Positions 50,575 to 63,387 of a stretch of 64,000 nt of DNA are shown piece by piece. The DNA lies in assembly GCF_006351965.1 (NCBI RefSeq), contig NZ_CP040932.1:186001-250000 (forward strand), given 5' to 3'. Made by a program: the position numbers and the translations under genes. Source of the stretch: Oceanicola sp. D3 (GTDB taxonomy: Bacteria; Pseudomonadota; Alphaproteobacteria; Rhodobacterales; Rhodobacteraceae). How positions within the stretch are numbered: the stretch's first letter is position 1; every line of letters begins with the position of its first letter. Below the pieces are notes generated by a model. That model ran no database searches, was not told the DNA's origin, and saw nothing but the letters and a program-made list of their open reading frames with translations.

Positions 50575-51729
50575 ATGGCAAAACGCGATTTCTATGAGGT
50601 TCTGGGCGTCGAACGCGGCGCGTCTGGCGATGACATCAAGAAGGCCTATCGCAAGAAGGCCAAGGAGCTGCACCCCGACCGCAATGCCGACAACCCGAAC
50701 GCGGAAGACCAGTTCAAGGAAGTAAACGAGGCCTATGACGCGCTGAAGGATCCGGAGCGCAAGGCCGCCTATGACCGCTTTGGTCATGCCGCCTTCGAGG
50801 GCGGTGGCCCGCGGCCCGGGCAGGGTGGCGGCTTCAACCAGCAGGGCGATTTCGCCTCGGCCTTCAGCGATGTGTTTGACGACCTCTTCGGTGATTTCAT
50901 GGGGGGCCGTGGGCGCCCGGGCGGGGGCGGCGGGCGCCGCGCCGCGCGGGGAAGCGACCTGCGCTACAACATGCGGATCAAGTTGGAAGAGGCGTTCAAG
51001 GGCACGCAGAAAACCATCAACGTGCCGACCTCGGTGCAATGCGACACCTGTGAAGGCAGCGGCGCTGAAGGCGGGGCCGAGCCAACCACCTGCCCGACCT
51101 GTTCAGGCATGGGCAAGGTGCGTGCGCAGCAGGGTTTCTTCACGGTGGAGCGCACCTGCCCTACCTGTGGCGGGCTTGGCCAGCACATCAAGAACCCCTG
51201 CAACAGCTGTGGCGGGCAGGGCCGTGTGGAGAAGGACCGCTCGCTGAGCGTGAACATCCCGGCCGGTGTTGAGACCGGCACGCGCATTCGCCTCAGCGGC
51301 GAGGGCGAGGCCGGGCTGCGTGGCGGGCCGACGGGCGACCTTTACATATTCATCGAGGTCGAGCCGCATCCGCTGTTTGAGCGCGAGGGCGCGGACCTGT
51401 TTTGCCGCGTGCCGGTGAGCATGACCAATGCCGCGCTGGGCGGTGACATCGAGGTGCCCACGATCGACGGTGGACGCAGCCGAGTGAAAATTCCGGCCGG
51501 GGCGCAAAGCGGCAAGCAGATGCGTCTGCGCGGCAAGGGCATGCCGCCGCTGCGGGGCCCTGCGCATGGCGACATGTTCATTGAGCTCGCGGTAGAGACA
51601 CCGGTGAACCTGAGCAGCCGCCAGAAGGAGCTGCTGAAAGAGTTTGACGAGCTGGGCAAAGACAACAGCCCGGGCAGCTCTGACTTTTTCAGCCGTGTGA
51701 AGAGCTTCTGGGACGGGATGAAGGGCTAA
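50575..51729 (+). CDS. dnaJ: Chaperone DnaJ (Hsp40)
   Basis: 384 residues: J domain with HPD ([28 protein letters not shown]), glycine/phenylalanine-rich region, four CxxCxGxG zinc repeats ([32 protein letters not shown]) and the C-terminal substrate domains. Ribosome site GGGAAAGGG upstream of ATG 50575. Confidence 0.99.
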   Translation: MAKRDFYEVLGVERGASGDDIKKAYRKKAKELHPDRNADNPNAEDQFKEVNEAYDALKDPERKAAYDRFGHAAFEGGGPRPGQGGGFNQQGDFASAFSDVFDDLFGDFMGGRGRPGGGGGRRAARGSDLRYNMRIKLEEAFKGTQKTINVPTSVQCDTCEGSGAEGGAEPTTCPTCSGMGKVRAQQGFFTVERTCPTCGGLGQHIKNPCNSCGGQGRVEKDRSLSVNIPAGVETGTRIRLSGEGEAGLRGGPTGDLYIFIEVEPHPLFEREGADLFCRVPVSMTNAALGGDIEVPTIDGGRSRVKIPAGAQSGKQMRLRGKGMPPLRGPAHGDMFIELAVETPVNLSSRQKELLKEFDELGKDNSPGSSDFFSRVKSFWDGMKG

Positions 51730-51730
51730 G

Positions 51731-51756
51731 CGGGGCGGCGGAATTTTCCGCCCCCC
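51731..51756. terminator. Hairpin between convergent dnaJ and lipoprotein gene
   Basis: GGCGGAA-TT-TTCCGCC, extended outward by GGGG/CCCC-type pairs (51732-51735 with 51753-51756). No U-tract. Confidence 0.55.
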
Positions 51757-51769
51757 ACCACCACCTAGT

Positions 51770-52246
51770 TCAGGTCGTAGGTTGGCAATAGAGAACATGC
51801 CCGCCGGCGATGTCCTTCATCTGCATGCTTTCGCTGGAAAATTCCGAGATCTCGAAGCTCCAGGGCTCATCCTTGAGGCGCGCTTCCACTTGCGGAACGA
51901 CCCCGGCGCCGAGGGAGGTGATGGGCACGTTCTCGCCGCCACGGGTGACGCGCATCAGGGTTTGCTCGGAGAGGGTTTCGTCCAGCCGGGTGCCTGAGAG
52001 CGCCCATGTTCCCTCGACCTGAAAATTCATCACAACGCTGGGCGCGCCATCGGTGCTTTGGATCGAGACCAACCCATCCATTGTGCCGCCTTTGGCGTAT
52101 TGGAGGACGCGGGAATAGAGATAGCCGGGCAGCTCGGCCTCGCAGGCCCATTCCTTCACGAAATCTGCGGTGTCTATCGTCTCTTTGCAGGCGGATAGGC
52201 TGGAGAGCAGGGCGAAGGCGGCGACGAGCCGTGCACAGCTCACCAC
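51770..52246 (-). CDS. Putative lipoprotein of unknown function
   Basis: 158 residues. N-terminal LVAAFALLSSLSACKE has a lipobox (LSAC), so the mature protein is probably lipid-anchored at Cys20. The rest is beta-rich (SVVMNFQVEGTWALSG, WSFEISEFSS) with a C-terminal cysteine (LYCQPT). Start is GTG at 52246 or 52243. The adjacent upstream gene encodes another small exported protein; both look like beta-rich lipocalin-like folds, but I do not recognise the family. Confidence 0.8.
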   Translation of the reverse strand: MVSCARLVAAFALLSSLSACKETIDTADFVKEWACEAELPGYLYSRVLQYAKGGTMDGLVSIQSTDGAPSVVMNFQVEGTWALSGTRLDETLSEQTLMRVTRGGENVPITSLGAGVVPQVEARLKDEPWSFEISEFSSESMQMKDIAGGHVLYCQPTT

Positions 52247-52256
52247 CGGTGCGGCC

Positions 52257-52748
52257 TCACAGCTTGCGACAGGAGATGTTCACGTTGTTGCGCCCGCCTC
52301 TGGGCGAGAGGTAGAGGAGCTTCATCTTGCTGTCGGACAGGCTGCGGATTTTGTAGCGCCACGTGGGATTTTTCTTCAACGCGCGGCGTTGAGACTCCGC
52401 CGCCTCGCTGCGCTTGAGCTTGGTGGCGCGGTTGCCCTCTTGCACGGTGACATCCACGTGGTGCACCGATGTCACCCGCTCCACCAGCAAGCCGTTCTTG
52501 ATGCTCCAGCTGCCCTCCATGGAGGCCGTCAGCCGCGCGAGGCCCTTTTTGCCTTTGTGGGTGAGCTTGATCTGATAGGCCATCCGGCTGTCGAACCGGC
52601 CATTATCGCCAAAGGTGACGCGCCGGCCAATTCCGCGATCTCCGTTGACAGCCTGACAGTTCCACGCGCCGGTAAGGGAGGCGGCAGCGGCTGGCGCGGT
52701 GAGGAGGCACAAAGCGAAGAGCGGGGCAATCAGCAAGGTTTTAAACAT
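52257..52748 (-). CDS. Small exported protein of unknown function
   Basis: 163 residues with a signal peptide (FKTLLIAPLFALCLLTAPAAAA). The mature protein begins LTGAWNCQAVNGDRGIGRRVTFGDNGRF and has repeated short strands (YQIKLTHKGKKGLARL, GSWSIKNGLLVERV) like a small beta-barrel. ATG 52748; the frame is open upstream without export features. Ten bases separate it from the lipoprotein gene, which suggests a two-gene operon divergent from radC. Confidence 0.8.
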   Translation of the reverse strand: MFKTLLIAPLFALCLLTAPAAAASLTGAWNCQAVNGDRGIGRRVTFGDNGRFDSRMAYQIKLTHKGKKGLARLTASMEGSWSIKNGLLVERVTSVHHVDVTVQEGNRATKLKRSEAAESQRRALKKNPTWRYKIRSLSDSKMKLLYLSPRGGRNNVNISCRKL

Positions 52749-52832
52749 GCCGAGACCCTGCCGTTTGCGCCTGTTGCGGGCAAGACAAAATGAATTAACC
52801 AATGATTTACCAAAGCCGCGTTACATCGTTGC

Positions 52833-53588
52833 ATGTCACGCGCCTTTCACGAAGCCCCGATGCCGCTGTTTGAGCCCGACGAGGCAGAGCCTGCGCTACT
52901 GGCCGCCGGCAAGTTGCCCTCTTACATCAAGGATCATCGCAAGCGCCTGCGCGCGCGCTTTATGGAGGGCGGTGCGGCAGCCGTGCCGGATTACGAGATG
53001 CTGGAGCTTGTGCTGTTTCGCGCCATTCCGAGGCGCGATGTGAAGCCGCTGGCCCGGGCGCTGCTGGAGCGATTCAAGGACTTCAACGGTGTGCTCTCCG
53101 CCCCGGTGGCGCGGCTGCAAGATGTGCCGGAGGTGGGTGAGGCGGTGATTGCGGAGCTGAAGATTGTGGAGGCGGCGGCGCACAGGCTGGCCCGCTCGAG
53201 GGTGATTGAGAAGCAGGTGATCTCCAGCTGGGACCAGCTGCTGGATTATTGCCGCGCGGCGATGGGGCACCGGGAGACGGAGCAGTTCAGGGTGCTTTAT
53301 CTCGACCGGCGCAATGTGCTGATTGCCGATGAAGAGCAAGCGCGCGGCACGGTGGACCATGTGCCGGTGTATCCGCGGGAGGTGGTGAAGCGGGCGCTGG
53401 AGGTGAATGCCTCGGCGCTGATCCTCGTTCACAACCACCCCAGCGGCGACCCGACGCCAAGCACGGCTGACATAGAGATGACCGACAAGATTCGCGAAGC
53501 CGCCGATGCGCTGGGGATTGCCCTGCACGATCACCTGATCGTCGGGCGGGCGACGGAGCTTAGCTTTCGGGCGGAGGGTTATTTGTGA
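52833..53588 (+). CDS. radC: RadC family (JAMM/MPN+) protein
   Basis: 251 residues. A helix-hairpin-helix region ([29 protein letters not shown]) precedes the MPN+ domain with [20 protein letters not shown] and the zinc motif [22 protein letters not shown]. RadC proteins are associated with DNA repair or competence, but the activity is not established. ATG 52833. Confidence 0.93.
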   Translation: MSRAFHEAPMPLFEPDEAEPALLAAGKLPSYIKDHRKRLRARFMEGGAAAVPDYEMLELVLFRAIPRRDVKPLARALLERFKDFNGVLSAPVARLQDVPEVGEAVIAELKIVEAAAHRLARSRVIEKQVISSWDQLLDYCRAAMGHRETEQFRVLYLDRRNVLIADEEQARGTVDHVPVYPREVVKRALEVNASALILVHNHPSGDPTPSTADIEMTDKIREAADALGIALHDHLIVGRATELSFRAEGYL

Positions 53589-53648
53589 GAGCGGGCACCG
53601 CACTTCTCAATGCGCTGCCCGCTTGGGCCATGCGTGGCCGGTTGGGCG

Positions 53649-54656
53649 CTATTCGGCAGACGCGAGGCGCACCTCGGGCTGGACGTCGAAGAACATGAGA
53701 TGCTCGCCCACCGCATCGCAGCCGGGCATGGTGGCCGTTAGCGCGTGGGAGGCATAGCCCTTGATACCGAGGCTCAGGATGTTGGCACTCATTTCAGCGC
53801 CACAGGTCGCCTCTGTCACCGCAGCTTCGACATTCAACTGCACTTCGCCCTCCAGTGCGGCGGGGTAGCTGTAGACTTCAGCCATCCGTGCTCCGGGCAG
53901 GTCAGCAGAGCCAAGCACCGTCAGGAAGCCGCCTTCGCCGCTGAGGGCGCGGGAGGCCGTGGCAGGATGTGCGGCGGAGATATGGCCGCCAGTATCATAC
54001 TCGGCCCCTTTCTCCAGCGCATGGAGTGCGAGGCCGATGTTGCCCTGCCAGGTGAGGGCCACGCGGCGGTGATCGTCGAGACCCTCCACCAGCGTCATCG
54101 CGAATGCACGCTCGCCGCTATCAAACCGCGCCTCGAAGGCGGCAGTGGCGGAGAGGGCGGGCACGGTGACGGTGAACGTTCCGTCGTTGGCCGTGATATC
54201 GGTAAAGCTGAGCGGCCCATGCTTGACCGTCACCGGCTGGCCGCCATTGCAGGGCGCGGTGAGCGTGAGCTGCACGAGCGCCGCCTGTTGTGCGGTGGCC
54301 TTCAGCTTGAGCGCGCAGGCGCTGGCAACGCCATCGGCAGTCGGAAGGCTATCTGGCGCGAGCGACATGGGCGAGATAGTGGGCAGCACGGACGCCATTC
54401 GGACCGGCGCGGCGGGCGCCTGTGATTGGCTATCCGTTTGGTTGGGCGCGGGTGAGCTCTTTTGGAGCGCGGAAGAGAGGGGCTGGAGCGATGCCTTGGT
54501 TGGTGCGGCTGCGCTTGCGCTTTTTTCAGCTTGGCGATCCGCGAACTGGTCGGCCATCGGCCCCAGATTTTGCATCAGAAAGCCGGTTCCGAGCGCGATG
54601 GCAAACACCGATGCCGCCGTCATCACTCGCTTTTTTTGCTTTGCGTCGATGATCAT
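53649..54656 (-). CDS. Single-pass membrane protein of unknown function
   Basis: About 335 residues. Cytoplasmic start (IIDAKQKKRVM), one hydrophobic helix (AASVFAIALGTGFLMQNLG), a Ser/Ala/Pro/Gln-rich linker (about 40-90) and a periplasmic beta-rich domain with cysteines (ACALKLKA, APCNGGQPVTVKHGPLSF, ATCGAEMSAN, MPGCDAVGEH). ATG 54656 or 54659: GGAGGG lies just upstream and fits 54656 best. It follows secA on the same strand beyond strong hairpins. No family recognised. Confidence 0.78.
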   Translation of the reverse strand: MIIDAKQKKRVMTAASVFAIALGTGFLMQNLGPMADQFADRQAEKSASAAAPTKASLQPLSSALQKSSPAPNQTDSQSQAPAAPVRMASVLPTISPMSLAPDSLPTADGVASACALKLKATAQQAALVQLTLTAPCNGGQPVTVKHGPLSFTDITANDGTFTVTVPALSATAAFEARFDSGERAFAMTLVEGLDDHRRVALTWQGNIGLALHALEKGAEYDTGGHISAAHPATASRALSGEGGFLTVLGSADLPGARMAEVYSYPAALEGEVQLNVEAAVTEATCGAEMSANILSLGIKGYASHALTATMPGCDAVGEHLMFFDVQPEVRLASAE

Positions 54657-54719
54657 CATTCCCTCCGACACCCCTTAGTCGACATCGTTAACGTCTAAAG
54701 TCGGAGTTGGGCACAGACA

Positions 54720-54753
54720 GGGCGGAGTTTGGCCGATTCTGGCCAAGCCGCCC
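54720..54753. terminator. Two-part cruciform hairpin between secA and the next gene
   Basis: Outer stem GGGCGG/CCGCCC and inner stem TTGGCC-GATTCT-GGCCAA, 12 pairs in all, with a small asymmetric bulge. A second hairpin GGCAGC-N6-GCTGCC lies at 54821-54838, nearer the secA stop. Either could end secA transcription; U-tracts are weak. Confidence 0.5.
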
Positions 54754-54868
54754 GTCAGGCTACGCAATATATGGGGGCGGGCGAAATGGCGGGCCGCGAC
54801 ATCAGCGCGGTTTACCAAGCGGCAGCCCTAAAGCTGCCACATTTTCTGTTGCGCGATCGGAAACGATC

Positions 54869-57553
<2,685 letters not shown>

Positions 57554-57671
57554 AATTTCTCCGCTCGCCCTGCCTTGACGGTTTTGTGTGGCTGAACGCG
57601 CTTGCCGCTCTTCGCTGGCCCCCATAGAAACGCGGGCAGAGAAAACGGGCTTGCGCCTTAGAACACAAGGC

Positions 57672-57700
57672 GATGTAAGACCCGCGACCCATAGTGTCAA
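57672..57700 (-). promoter_or_regulatory. Candidate secA promoter
   Basis: On the minus strand TTGACA (57700-57695) and TACATC (57677-57672) are 17 bp apart. A weaker plus-strand pair, TTGCGC (57651-57656) and TGTAAG (57674-57679), 17 bp apart, could serve ppiC; the two -10 regions overlap. Confidence 0.5.
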
Positions 57701-57735
57701 CGCCGCCGCAAGGGCGGCCGAGCAGGAGTAGATGT

Positions 57736-58632
57736 ATGACCTTCCCCAAGACGATCGCGCTGGCAGCCATTCTGGCCGCAGGGCTTGGTGCCGGGGCGGT
57801 GGCTCAGGAGGCCGCGGCGACCGAAGAGACCGCGCCCGAAGCCGGTGCCGAAGCGATGGCGGATGTGACCGCTGAAACCGTGGTGGCGACCGTCGGCGGC
57901 GTGGATATCACCGTTGGCCACATGATCGTGGCGCGCAAGACGCTGCCCGAGCAATATGCCCAACTGCCGCCGGAAGTGCTGTGGGAGGGGATCCTTGAGC
58001 AGCTGGTGCAGCAGAACGCGTTGGCACAGCAGGCTGGCGAGCCTTCGAAGGAAACCGAGCTGACGCTGGAGAACCAGCGCAGCGGTTATCTTGCAGGCGA
58101 CGTGCTTGAAGCTGCAGCGATGGACTCTGTCTCTGACGAGGCGCTGGAAGCGAAGTACGAAGAGCTTTACGCCGATGCCGAGCCGCAGCGGGAGTGGAAC
58201 GCTTCGCACATCCTCGTGGAAACCGAGGAAGAGGCCCAGGCCGTGAAGGAAGAGGTTGAAGCGGGTGCGGAATTTGCCGAGGTCGCCAAGGTCAAATCCA
58301 CCGGCCCGTCTGGCCCCAATGGTGGCGCGCTTGGTTGGTTCAGCAAAGGCATGATGGTGCCCGAATTTGAAACCGCAGTGATGGCGATGAAGGCCGGAGA
58401 CTTGAGCGAGCCGGTGCAGACGCAGTTTGGCTGGCATGTGATCATGCTCAACGAGACCCGCCTGAAGGATAAGCCCGATATGGCCGCCGTGAAGGACCAG
58501 TTGACCGAAGAGGTGCAGCGGGCTGCGGTGGATGAGGCGATTGCAAAAGCCGTTGAGGCTGCCGGAGTAGAGACGCCCGAGGGCGAGATTCCGGCCGCTG
58601 TGCTTAACGATTTCAGCCTTCTGGAGGACTGA
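57736..58632 (+). CDS. Periplasmic parvulin-type peptidyl-prolyl isomerase
   Basis: 298 residues: signal peptide ([18 protein letters not shown]), an acidic Ala/Glu-rich linker, a SurA-like helical region, and a parvulin domain (residues about 150-245: [61 protein letters not shown]). It probably assists folding of exported proteins, which suits its divergence from secA. ATG 57736 has GGAG upstream. Co-translated with argJ (TGATG). Confidence 0.93.
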   Translation: MTFPKTIALAAILAAGLGAGAVAQEAAATEETAPEAGAEAMADVTAETVVATVGGVDITVGHMIVARKTLPEQYAQLPPEVLWEGILEQLVQQNALAQQAGEPSKETELTLENQRSGYLAGDVLEAAAMDSVSDEALEAKYEELYADAEPQREWNASHILVETEEEAQAVKEEVEAGAEFAEVAKVKSTGPSGPNGGALGWFSKGMMVPEFETAVMAMKAGDLSEPVQTQFGWHVIMLNETRLKDKPDMAAVKDQLTEEVQRAAVDEAIAKAVEAAGVETPEGEIPAAVLNDFSLLED

Positions 58633-59855
58633 TGAGCAAGTACCCTGTTTCGCCGCTGGCGCCTGAGAGCTTCCCCGATCTACCGGTGATCGGGGGCGTG
58701 AGGTTTGCCGCCGTGGAGGCCGGGGTGCGATACCAGGGCCGGCTTGACGTGATGCTGGCCCTGCTTGATCCGGGGAGTGTGGTGACCGGAGTGTTTACCC
58801 GCTCTGCCACCCGCTCGGCCCCGGTGCGCGATTGCGAGGCCAAGCTGCGCAAGAGCAGCGAGGCAGGGGCCGCCATTTTGGTGAACTCCGGCAACTCCAA
58901 CGCCTTCACCGGCGGAGCCGGGCAGGAGAGCGTGGAGGCGATTTGTGCCGCCGTGGCCGAGGCTGCGGATGTGCCGAAGAGCCGGGTGTTCACCGCCTCG
59001 ACCGGGGTGATCGGAGAGCGCCTGCCGCATGACAGGATCACCGGCAAGCTCGGCGAGCTTGTGGGTGGGCTGGACGAGGGCAACATTGCCGAGGCTGCGC
59101 AGGCGATCATGACGACCGACACCTTCCCTAAGGGGTCGACGCGCGAGGTAGAGCTGAAGGGCGGCAAGGTGAAGATTGCCGGAATTGCCAAGGGCTCTGG
59201 CATGATTGCGCCGGATATGGCGACGATGCTGGTGTATATCTTCACCGATGCCAAGATTTCTCGCGATGCGCTTCAGGGCATGGTGAGCGGGCTTAACGAG
59301 ACCACCTTTAATGCGATCACGGTGGATGGTGATACCTCCACCTCCGACACGCTGATCTGCGCCGCGACCGGGGCTTCGGGGGTGGATTGTGACGGCTCCG
59401 AAGAGTTTGAAGCCGCGCTGAAGGCGGTGATGAAGGATCTGGCGCATCAGGTGGTGAAAGACGGCGAAGGGGCCACCAAGTTTGTGACCGTGCGGGTGAC
59501 AGGCGCGGCCCATGATGCCGATGCCAAGCGCGTAGCGATGAGCATTGCCAACTCACCATTGGTCAAGACGGCGATTGCCGGGGAAGACCCGAACTGGGGC
59601 CGGATCGTGATGGCCGTGGGCAAGAGCGGTGCCGAGGCGGATCGGGACAAGCTGACGATCAAGTTTGGTGAGGTTTTGGTGGCCGAGAATGGCTGGGTAT
59701 CGCCGGGTTACTCCGAGGAGCAGGCTGCGGGCTACATGAAGTTGCCTGAGTTGGTTATCAAGGTGGATCTGGGCCTGGGCAAGGGCCGGTTTACCGCGTG
59801 GACCTGCGATTTGACCCATGGCTACATCTCGATCAACGCTGACTATCGGTCTTGA
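58632..59855 (+). CDS. argJ: Bifunctional glutamate N-acetyltransferase / amino-acid acetyltransferase
   Basis: Recycles acetyl groups in arginine synthesis. 407 residues. The self-cleavage site is in PDMATMLVYIFTDA (between Ala and Thr of the ATML motif, near residue 198); LVNSGNSNAFTGGAGQ, SGMIAPDMATML and EDPNWGRIVMAVGKSG are conserved. It begins with one-base overlap to the PPIase gene. Confidence 0.96.
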   Translation: MSKYPVSPLAPESFPDLPVIGGVRFAAVEAGVRYQGRLDVMLALLDPGSVVTGVFTRSATRSAPVRDCEAKLRKSSEAGAAILVNSGNSNAFTGGAGQESVEAICAAVAEAADVPKSRVFTASTGVIGERLPHDRITGKLGELVGGLDEGNIAEAAQAIMTTDTFPKGSTREVELKGGKVKIAGIAKGSGMIAPDMATMLVYIFTDAKISRDALQGMVSGLNETTFNAITVDGDTSTSDTLICAATGASGVDCDGSEEFEAALKAVMKDLAHQVVKDGEGATKFVTVRVTGAAHDADAKRVAMSIANSPLVKTAIAGEDPNWGRIVMAVGKSGAEADRDKLTIKFGEVLVAENGWVSPGYSEEQAAGYMKLPELVIKVDLGLGKGRFTAWTCDLTHGYISINADYRS

Positions 59856-59867
59856 GGTAGAGCGCAG

Positions 59868-60266
59868 GTGAAGGTGGTTCTTGTTTCAGCTGTTGCCCTG
59901 ATCGATGTGGATGGCCGGGTGCTTTTGGCCCAGCGCCCCGAGGGGAAGAGCATGGCCGGGCTGTGGGAATTTCCGGGCGGCAAGGTTGAGGCGGGGGAGA
60001 CGCCGGAAGCGGCGCTGATCCGTGAACTGCATGAAGAGCTGGGGATTGAAACATGGGAAAGCTGCCTTGCGCCGCTCACCTTTGCCTCGCACAGCTACAA
60101 TGATTTTCATCTGCTGATGCCGCTCTTTGCCTGCCGCAAGTGGGGCGGCACCCCGCAGGGCAAAGAAGGGCAGAGGCTGAAGTGGGCGCGGGCGAATGAG
60201 CTGCACGACTACCCGATGCCGCCGGCGGATGTACCCTTGGTGGCGATTCTGCGGGATTGGCTCTGA
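59868..60266 (+). CDS. mutT: 8-oxo-dGTP diphosphatase MutT
   Basis: Hydrolyses oxidised dGTP to prevent misincorporation. 132 residues with an intact Nudix box (GGKVEAGETPEAALIRELHEELGI) after the WEFPGG motif. GTG start at 59868, 12 bp after argJ. C-terminal W-A-R..EL..YPMPPAD is typical of MutT. Confidence 0.95.
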   Translation: MKVVLVSAVALIDVDGRVLLAQRPEGKSMAGLWEFPGGKVEAGETPEAALIRELHEELGIETWESCLAPLTFASHSYNDFHLLMPLFACRKWGGTPQGKEGQRLKWARANELHDYPMPPADVPLVAILRDWL

Positions 60267-60290
60267 CGGGGGCGGTTGCCCGGAATCGGA

Positions 60291-60311
60291 GCAAGTATCT
60301 TTGCTACTTGC
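60291..60311. repeat. Inverted repeat after mutT
   Basis: GCAAGTA-TCTTTGC-TACTTGC, a perfect 7-bp inverted repeat with a 7-nt spacer, 24 bp beyond the mutT stop. There is no U-tract; it may be a weak terminator or an operator for the small gene that follows. Confidence 0.45.
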
Positions 60312-60418
60312 CTCAAATTTGCGCAACTTTCTTGCTTGGGCGATCACTTTGTAAATGAAATGTAAACCAAGCTGCGCTATTCTACCCTGAGGAAAGCAAC
60401 CTTTGGGGAGGAAATAAA

Positions 60419-60553
60419 TTGCGGACCATCGTTGTTGGAAGCTGTGTTTCGGTTCAGGGCACCTTTGTGAAGGCGCTCTCGGACGGGCGTGTTGTTGTGC
60501 GCGTGGGTGAACGGGATTTCACCGGCCGCCCGGTTGAGACTGTCGCTGCCTGA
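60419..60553 (+). CDS. 44-residue small protein of unknown function
   Basis: Starts at TTG 60419 behind a strong GGGGAGGA ribosome site and ends at TGA 60553. The product (starts LRTIVVGSCVSVQG, ends GRPVETVAA) has an alternating hydrophobic pattern (VVVRVG) suggesting a small beta structure. An intrinsic terminator follows 30 bp later, so it looks like a complete single-gene unit. Too short for routine gene calling. I recall similar small proteins near this position in Rhodobacteraceae but cannot confirm that here. Confidence 0.7.
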   Translation: MRTIVVGSCVSVQGTFVKALSDGRVVVRVGERDFTGRPVETVAA

Positions 60554-60582
60554 CAAGTTTCGCCACTGCAAATGCTGTGCAC

Positions 60583-60612
60583 TGCCCGCGTTGGGGACGA
60601 CGCGGGCATTTT
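60583..60612 (+). terminator. Rho-independent terminator of the small gene
   Basis: Perfect 9-bp stem TGCCCGCGT / ACGCGGGCA with an 8-nt loop, followed directly by TTTT. Confidence 0.88.
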
Positions 60613-60800
60613 GCTGTCCGGGCCGAGTTTAGACCTGCTGGGGCTTGAGTGTTCTTTATTTGGCAGGCGGGTGACGCGCATTTAGATCCGGCTTCGGTTT
60701 GCCAAGCGTAGCAGGGGACGCCCTGTGCAAGCATCTTAGAATGGAGCGATCTCCAGCAAGTTTAGCGGACACAGATAAAGGTGCGATCATAACACGCGCA

Positions 60801-60838
60801 CAAAGGCCGACCGGGGCGCGGGGCCACGGTCGGAGCCT
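60801..60838 (-). terminator. Terminator of the infB message
   Basis: On the minus strand, 24 bp beyond the infB stop: arms GGCTCCGACC and GGTCGGCC, loop rich in GC, followed by TTTGTG. Weak U-run. Confidence 0.6.
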
Positions 60839-60861
60839 TGATAGCTTGATTGGTCGAGCGC

Positions 60862-63387
60862 TTAGAGCGTGCGCTCGACTTCCTTGCGGGTGAAGATCTC
60901 GATGACGTCGCCTTCGCGGATGTCGTCGTAGTTCTCGAAGGCCATGCCGCACTCTTGACCGGATTGCACCTCGGCAACCTCATCCTTGAAGCGCTTCAAG
61001 GTCTTCAGCGTGCCTTCGTGGATCACCACGTCGTCGCGCAGCAGGCGGACACCAGCGGAGCGGCGGGCAACGCCTTCGGTGACGAGACAACCGGCAACCT
61101 TGCCGACGCCGGTGACCTTGAAGACCTCCTTGATCGACGCGTAGCCGATGAAGTCTTCCTGAATTTCGGCGGAGAGCAGGCCGGAAGCGGCGGCTTTCAC
61201 GTCATCCACAAGGTCGTAGATCACCGAGTAGTAGCGGATCTCGACGCCCTTCTGGTTGGCGGCCTGACGCGCGGGGGCGTTGGCACGGACGTTGAAGCCG
61301 AAGACGGGCGCCCCGGAGGCTTCGGCAAGGCCGATATCGCTTTCGGTGATGGCGCCGACGCCGGAGTGCAGCACGCGAACACGAACCTCGTCGTTGCCGA
61401 TCTTCTCCATCGCCTGAACGATGGCCTCGGCAGACCCCTGCACGTCGGCCTTCATGACGATGGGCATCTCCGCGACGTCCTTGTCGTCCTTGGCCTTCTG
61501 CATGAGCTGCTCAAGGGTGGTCGCGGCACCGGCGGCGGCGCGCTTCTCCTTGGCGGCGTTCTCACGATACTCGGCGATTTCGCGGGCCTGACCCTCAGAG
61601 CTGACGACGTTGAGCACATCGCCGGCCTCGGGAGTGCCGTTGAGACCGAGCACCTCGACGGGAACGGAGGGGCCAGCCTCGGGCACACGATCGCCCTTGT
61701 CATTGATCAGCGCGCGGACCTTGCCCCACTGCTCGCCAACGACGAAGATATCGCCCTGACGGAGCGTACCGGTTTGCACCAGAACGGTGGCAACAGGGCC
61801 ACGGCCAACATCAAGCTGGGCCTCGATCACAGCGCCTTGGGCGGGACGATCGGGGTTGGCTTTGAGTTCAAGCAATTCGGCCTGAAGCGCGATGGCTTCG
61901 AGCAGTTCATCAAGGCCTTGGCCGGTGTGGGCCGACACTTCAACATCCTGAACCTCACCAGACATCGCCTCGACGATGACTTCGTGCTGAAGCAGATCGG
62001 TGCGGACCTTCTGCGGATCGGCCGCGGGCAGGTCTACCTTGTTGATCGCAACGATCATCGGCACGTTGGCGGCCTTGGCGTGGTTGATGGCCTCGATGGT
62101 CTGCGGCATCACCGCGTCATCGGCGGCCACCACGAGCACGACGATATCCGTCACCTGCGCACCACGGGCACGCATGGAAGTGAAGGCGGCGTGGCCGGGC
62201 GTGTCGAGGAAGCTCAGCACAGCGCCGCTATCGGTTTTCACCTGATAGGCGCCGATGTGCTGGGTGATGCCACCGGCCTCACCGGAAACAACCTTGGCGT
62301 CGCGGATCGCGTCGAGCAGCGAGGTTTTGCCGTGGTCGACGTGGCCCATGATGGTGATGACGGGCGCACGCGGCTGCAGATCTTCGTCCTTGTCCTCAGC
62401 GGTCTTGATGACCTGCTCGACATCGCTGTCGGAGACGCGGACGACCTTGTGGCCGAATTCCTCGATGATCAGCTCGGCTGTATCAGCGTCGATCACCTGG
62501 TTCTGTGTGACCATCATGCCGTTTTGCATGAGGGCCTTCACCACCAGCGCGACCCGTTCGGCCATGCGGTTGGCCAGCTCGGACACAACGATGGTTTCGG
62601 GCAGCTGAACGTCACGCACGACCTTTTCGCGGCTTTCGCCACCGCCGAGGGCCTTTTGGCGGGCACGCTCCTGCTTGCGCTTCATCGCGGCAAGCGAGCG
62701 CTGACGCCCGCCTTCACCGCCCGAGAGCGCCTGGTTCAGGGTGAGCTTGCCAGCGCGGCGGCCACCGTCATCGCGGCTGCCTTTGCCACGGTTGTCACGG
62801 TTGTTGTCGCGGTCGTCGCGGCCATCACGGCGCGGCGCGGGGCGGTTGCCACCACCACGCCCGCCGTCTTCAGCCGGCGCGGGGCCGGGCTGGGCTGCTG
62901 CAGCGGCTGCGGCGGGCGGCGCGTTGCGCTCGGCCTTTTCGCGGGCTTTCGCTTCTTCCGCTTCGCGTTTCTTGCGAGCGTCTTCTTCTTCTTTCGCCTT
63001 CAGGGCTTCCTGGCGTTCGCGCTCTTCGCGCTCTTTCGCCTCGGCCTCTTCACGGCGGCGCTGGCGCTCGGCCTCGCGCTCTTTCTCTTCGGCCTCGCGG
63101 CGCTTGGCCTCTTCAGCCTCGGTTGCCTTGGCCGCGGCAAGCGCCTTCAGGCGGCGCTCCATCTCGGCGTCGGAAATCCCGGCGGGGCGCTTGGACGGGT
63201 CAGACCCGGCGGCTGCCGCCGCCTTTGCGCCAGCGGTGGGCGCACCGGGCTTGGGCACCACAACGCGCTTGCGCTTGGTTTCCACCACGACGTTTTTTGT
63301 GCGTCCGTGGGAGAAGCTCTGCTTCACCTGACCGGAACGCGGGCCGGTACGGAGGCCCAGGGTTTTTTTGCCGTCGCTATCGCTCAT
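60862..63387 (-). CDS. infB: Translation initiation factor IF-2
   Basis: 841 residues. The N-terminal third is a highly charged coiled region ([25 protein letters not shown]) with a glycine/arginine-rich patch ([19 protein letters not shown]). The GTPase domain has [37 protein letters not shown] and VAINKVDLP; domain IV ends [17 protein letters not shown] 63387 matches the usual start [12 protein letters not shown]. It overlaps the upstream gene by 11 bp in the conserved nusA–rnpM-like–infB operon. Confidence 0.98.
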   Translation of the reverse strand: MSDSDGKKTLGLRTGPRSGQVKQSFSHGRTKNVVVETKRKRVVVPKPGAPTAGAKAAAAAGSDPSKRPAGISDAEMERRLKALAAAKATEAEEAKRREAEEKEREAERQRRREEAEAKEREERERQEALKAKEEEDARKKREAEEAKAREKAERNAPPAAAAAAAQPGPAPAEDGGRGGGNRPAPRRDGRDDRDNNRDNRGKGSRDDGGRRAGKLTLNQALSGGEGGRQRSLAAMKRKQERARQKALGGGESREKVVRDVQLPETIVVSELANRMAERVALVVKALMQNGMMVTQNQVIDADTAELIIEEFGHKVVRVSDSDVEQVIKTAEDKDEDLQPRAPVITIMGHVDHGKTSLLDAIRDAKVVSGEAGGITQHIGAYQVKTDSGAVLSFLDTPGHAAFTSMRARGAQVTDIVVLVVAADDAVMPQTIEAINHAKAANVPMIVAINKVDLPAADPQKVRTDLLQHEVIVEAMSGEVQDVEVSAHTGQGLDELLEAIALQAELLELKANPDRPAQGAVIEAQLDVGRGPVATVLVQTGTLRQGDIFVVGEQWGKVRALINDKGDRVPEAGPSVPVEVLGLNGTPEAGDVLNVVSSEGQAREIAEYRENAAKEKRAAAGAATTLEQLMQKAKDDKDVAEMPIVMKADVQGSAEAIVQAMEKIGNDEVRVRVLHSGVGAITESDIGLAEASGAPVFGFNVRANAPARQAANQKGVEIRYYSVIYDLVDDVKAAASGLLSAEIQEDFIGYASIKEVFKVTGVGKVAGCLVTEGVARRSAGVRLLRDDVVIHEGTLKTLKRFKDEVAEVQSGQECGMAFENYDDIREGDVIEIFTRKEVERTL

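Larger units (their letters stand above)
60554..60861. other. 308-bp spacer between the small gene and infB
   Basis: Convergent spacer. Apart from the two terminators listed (60583-60612 and 60801-60838), I see no gene, tRNA or repeat in it. The middle part (60615-60800) is less GC-rich than its surroundings; a small RNA cannot be excluded. Confidence 0.5.

Noticed and set aside
48466-51039. An 857-codon minus-strand frame opposite dnaK and dnaJ
   Set aside because: Shadow of two highly conserved genes; composition reflects reversed codons.
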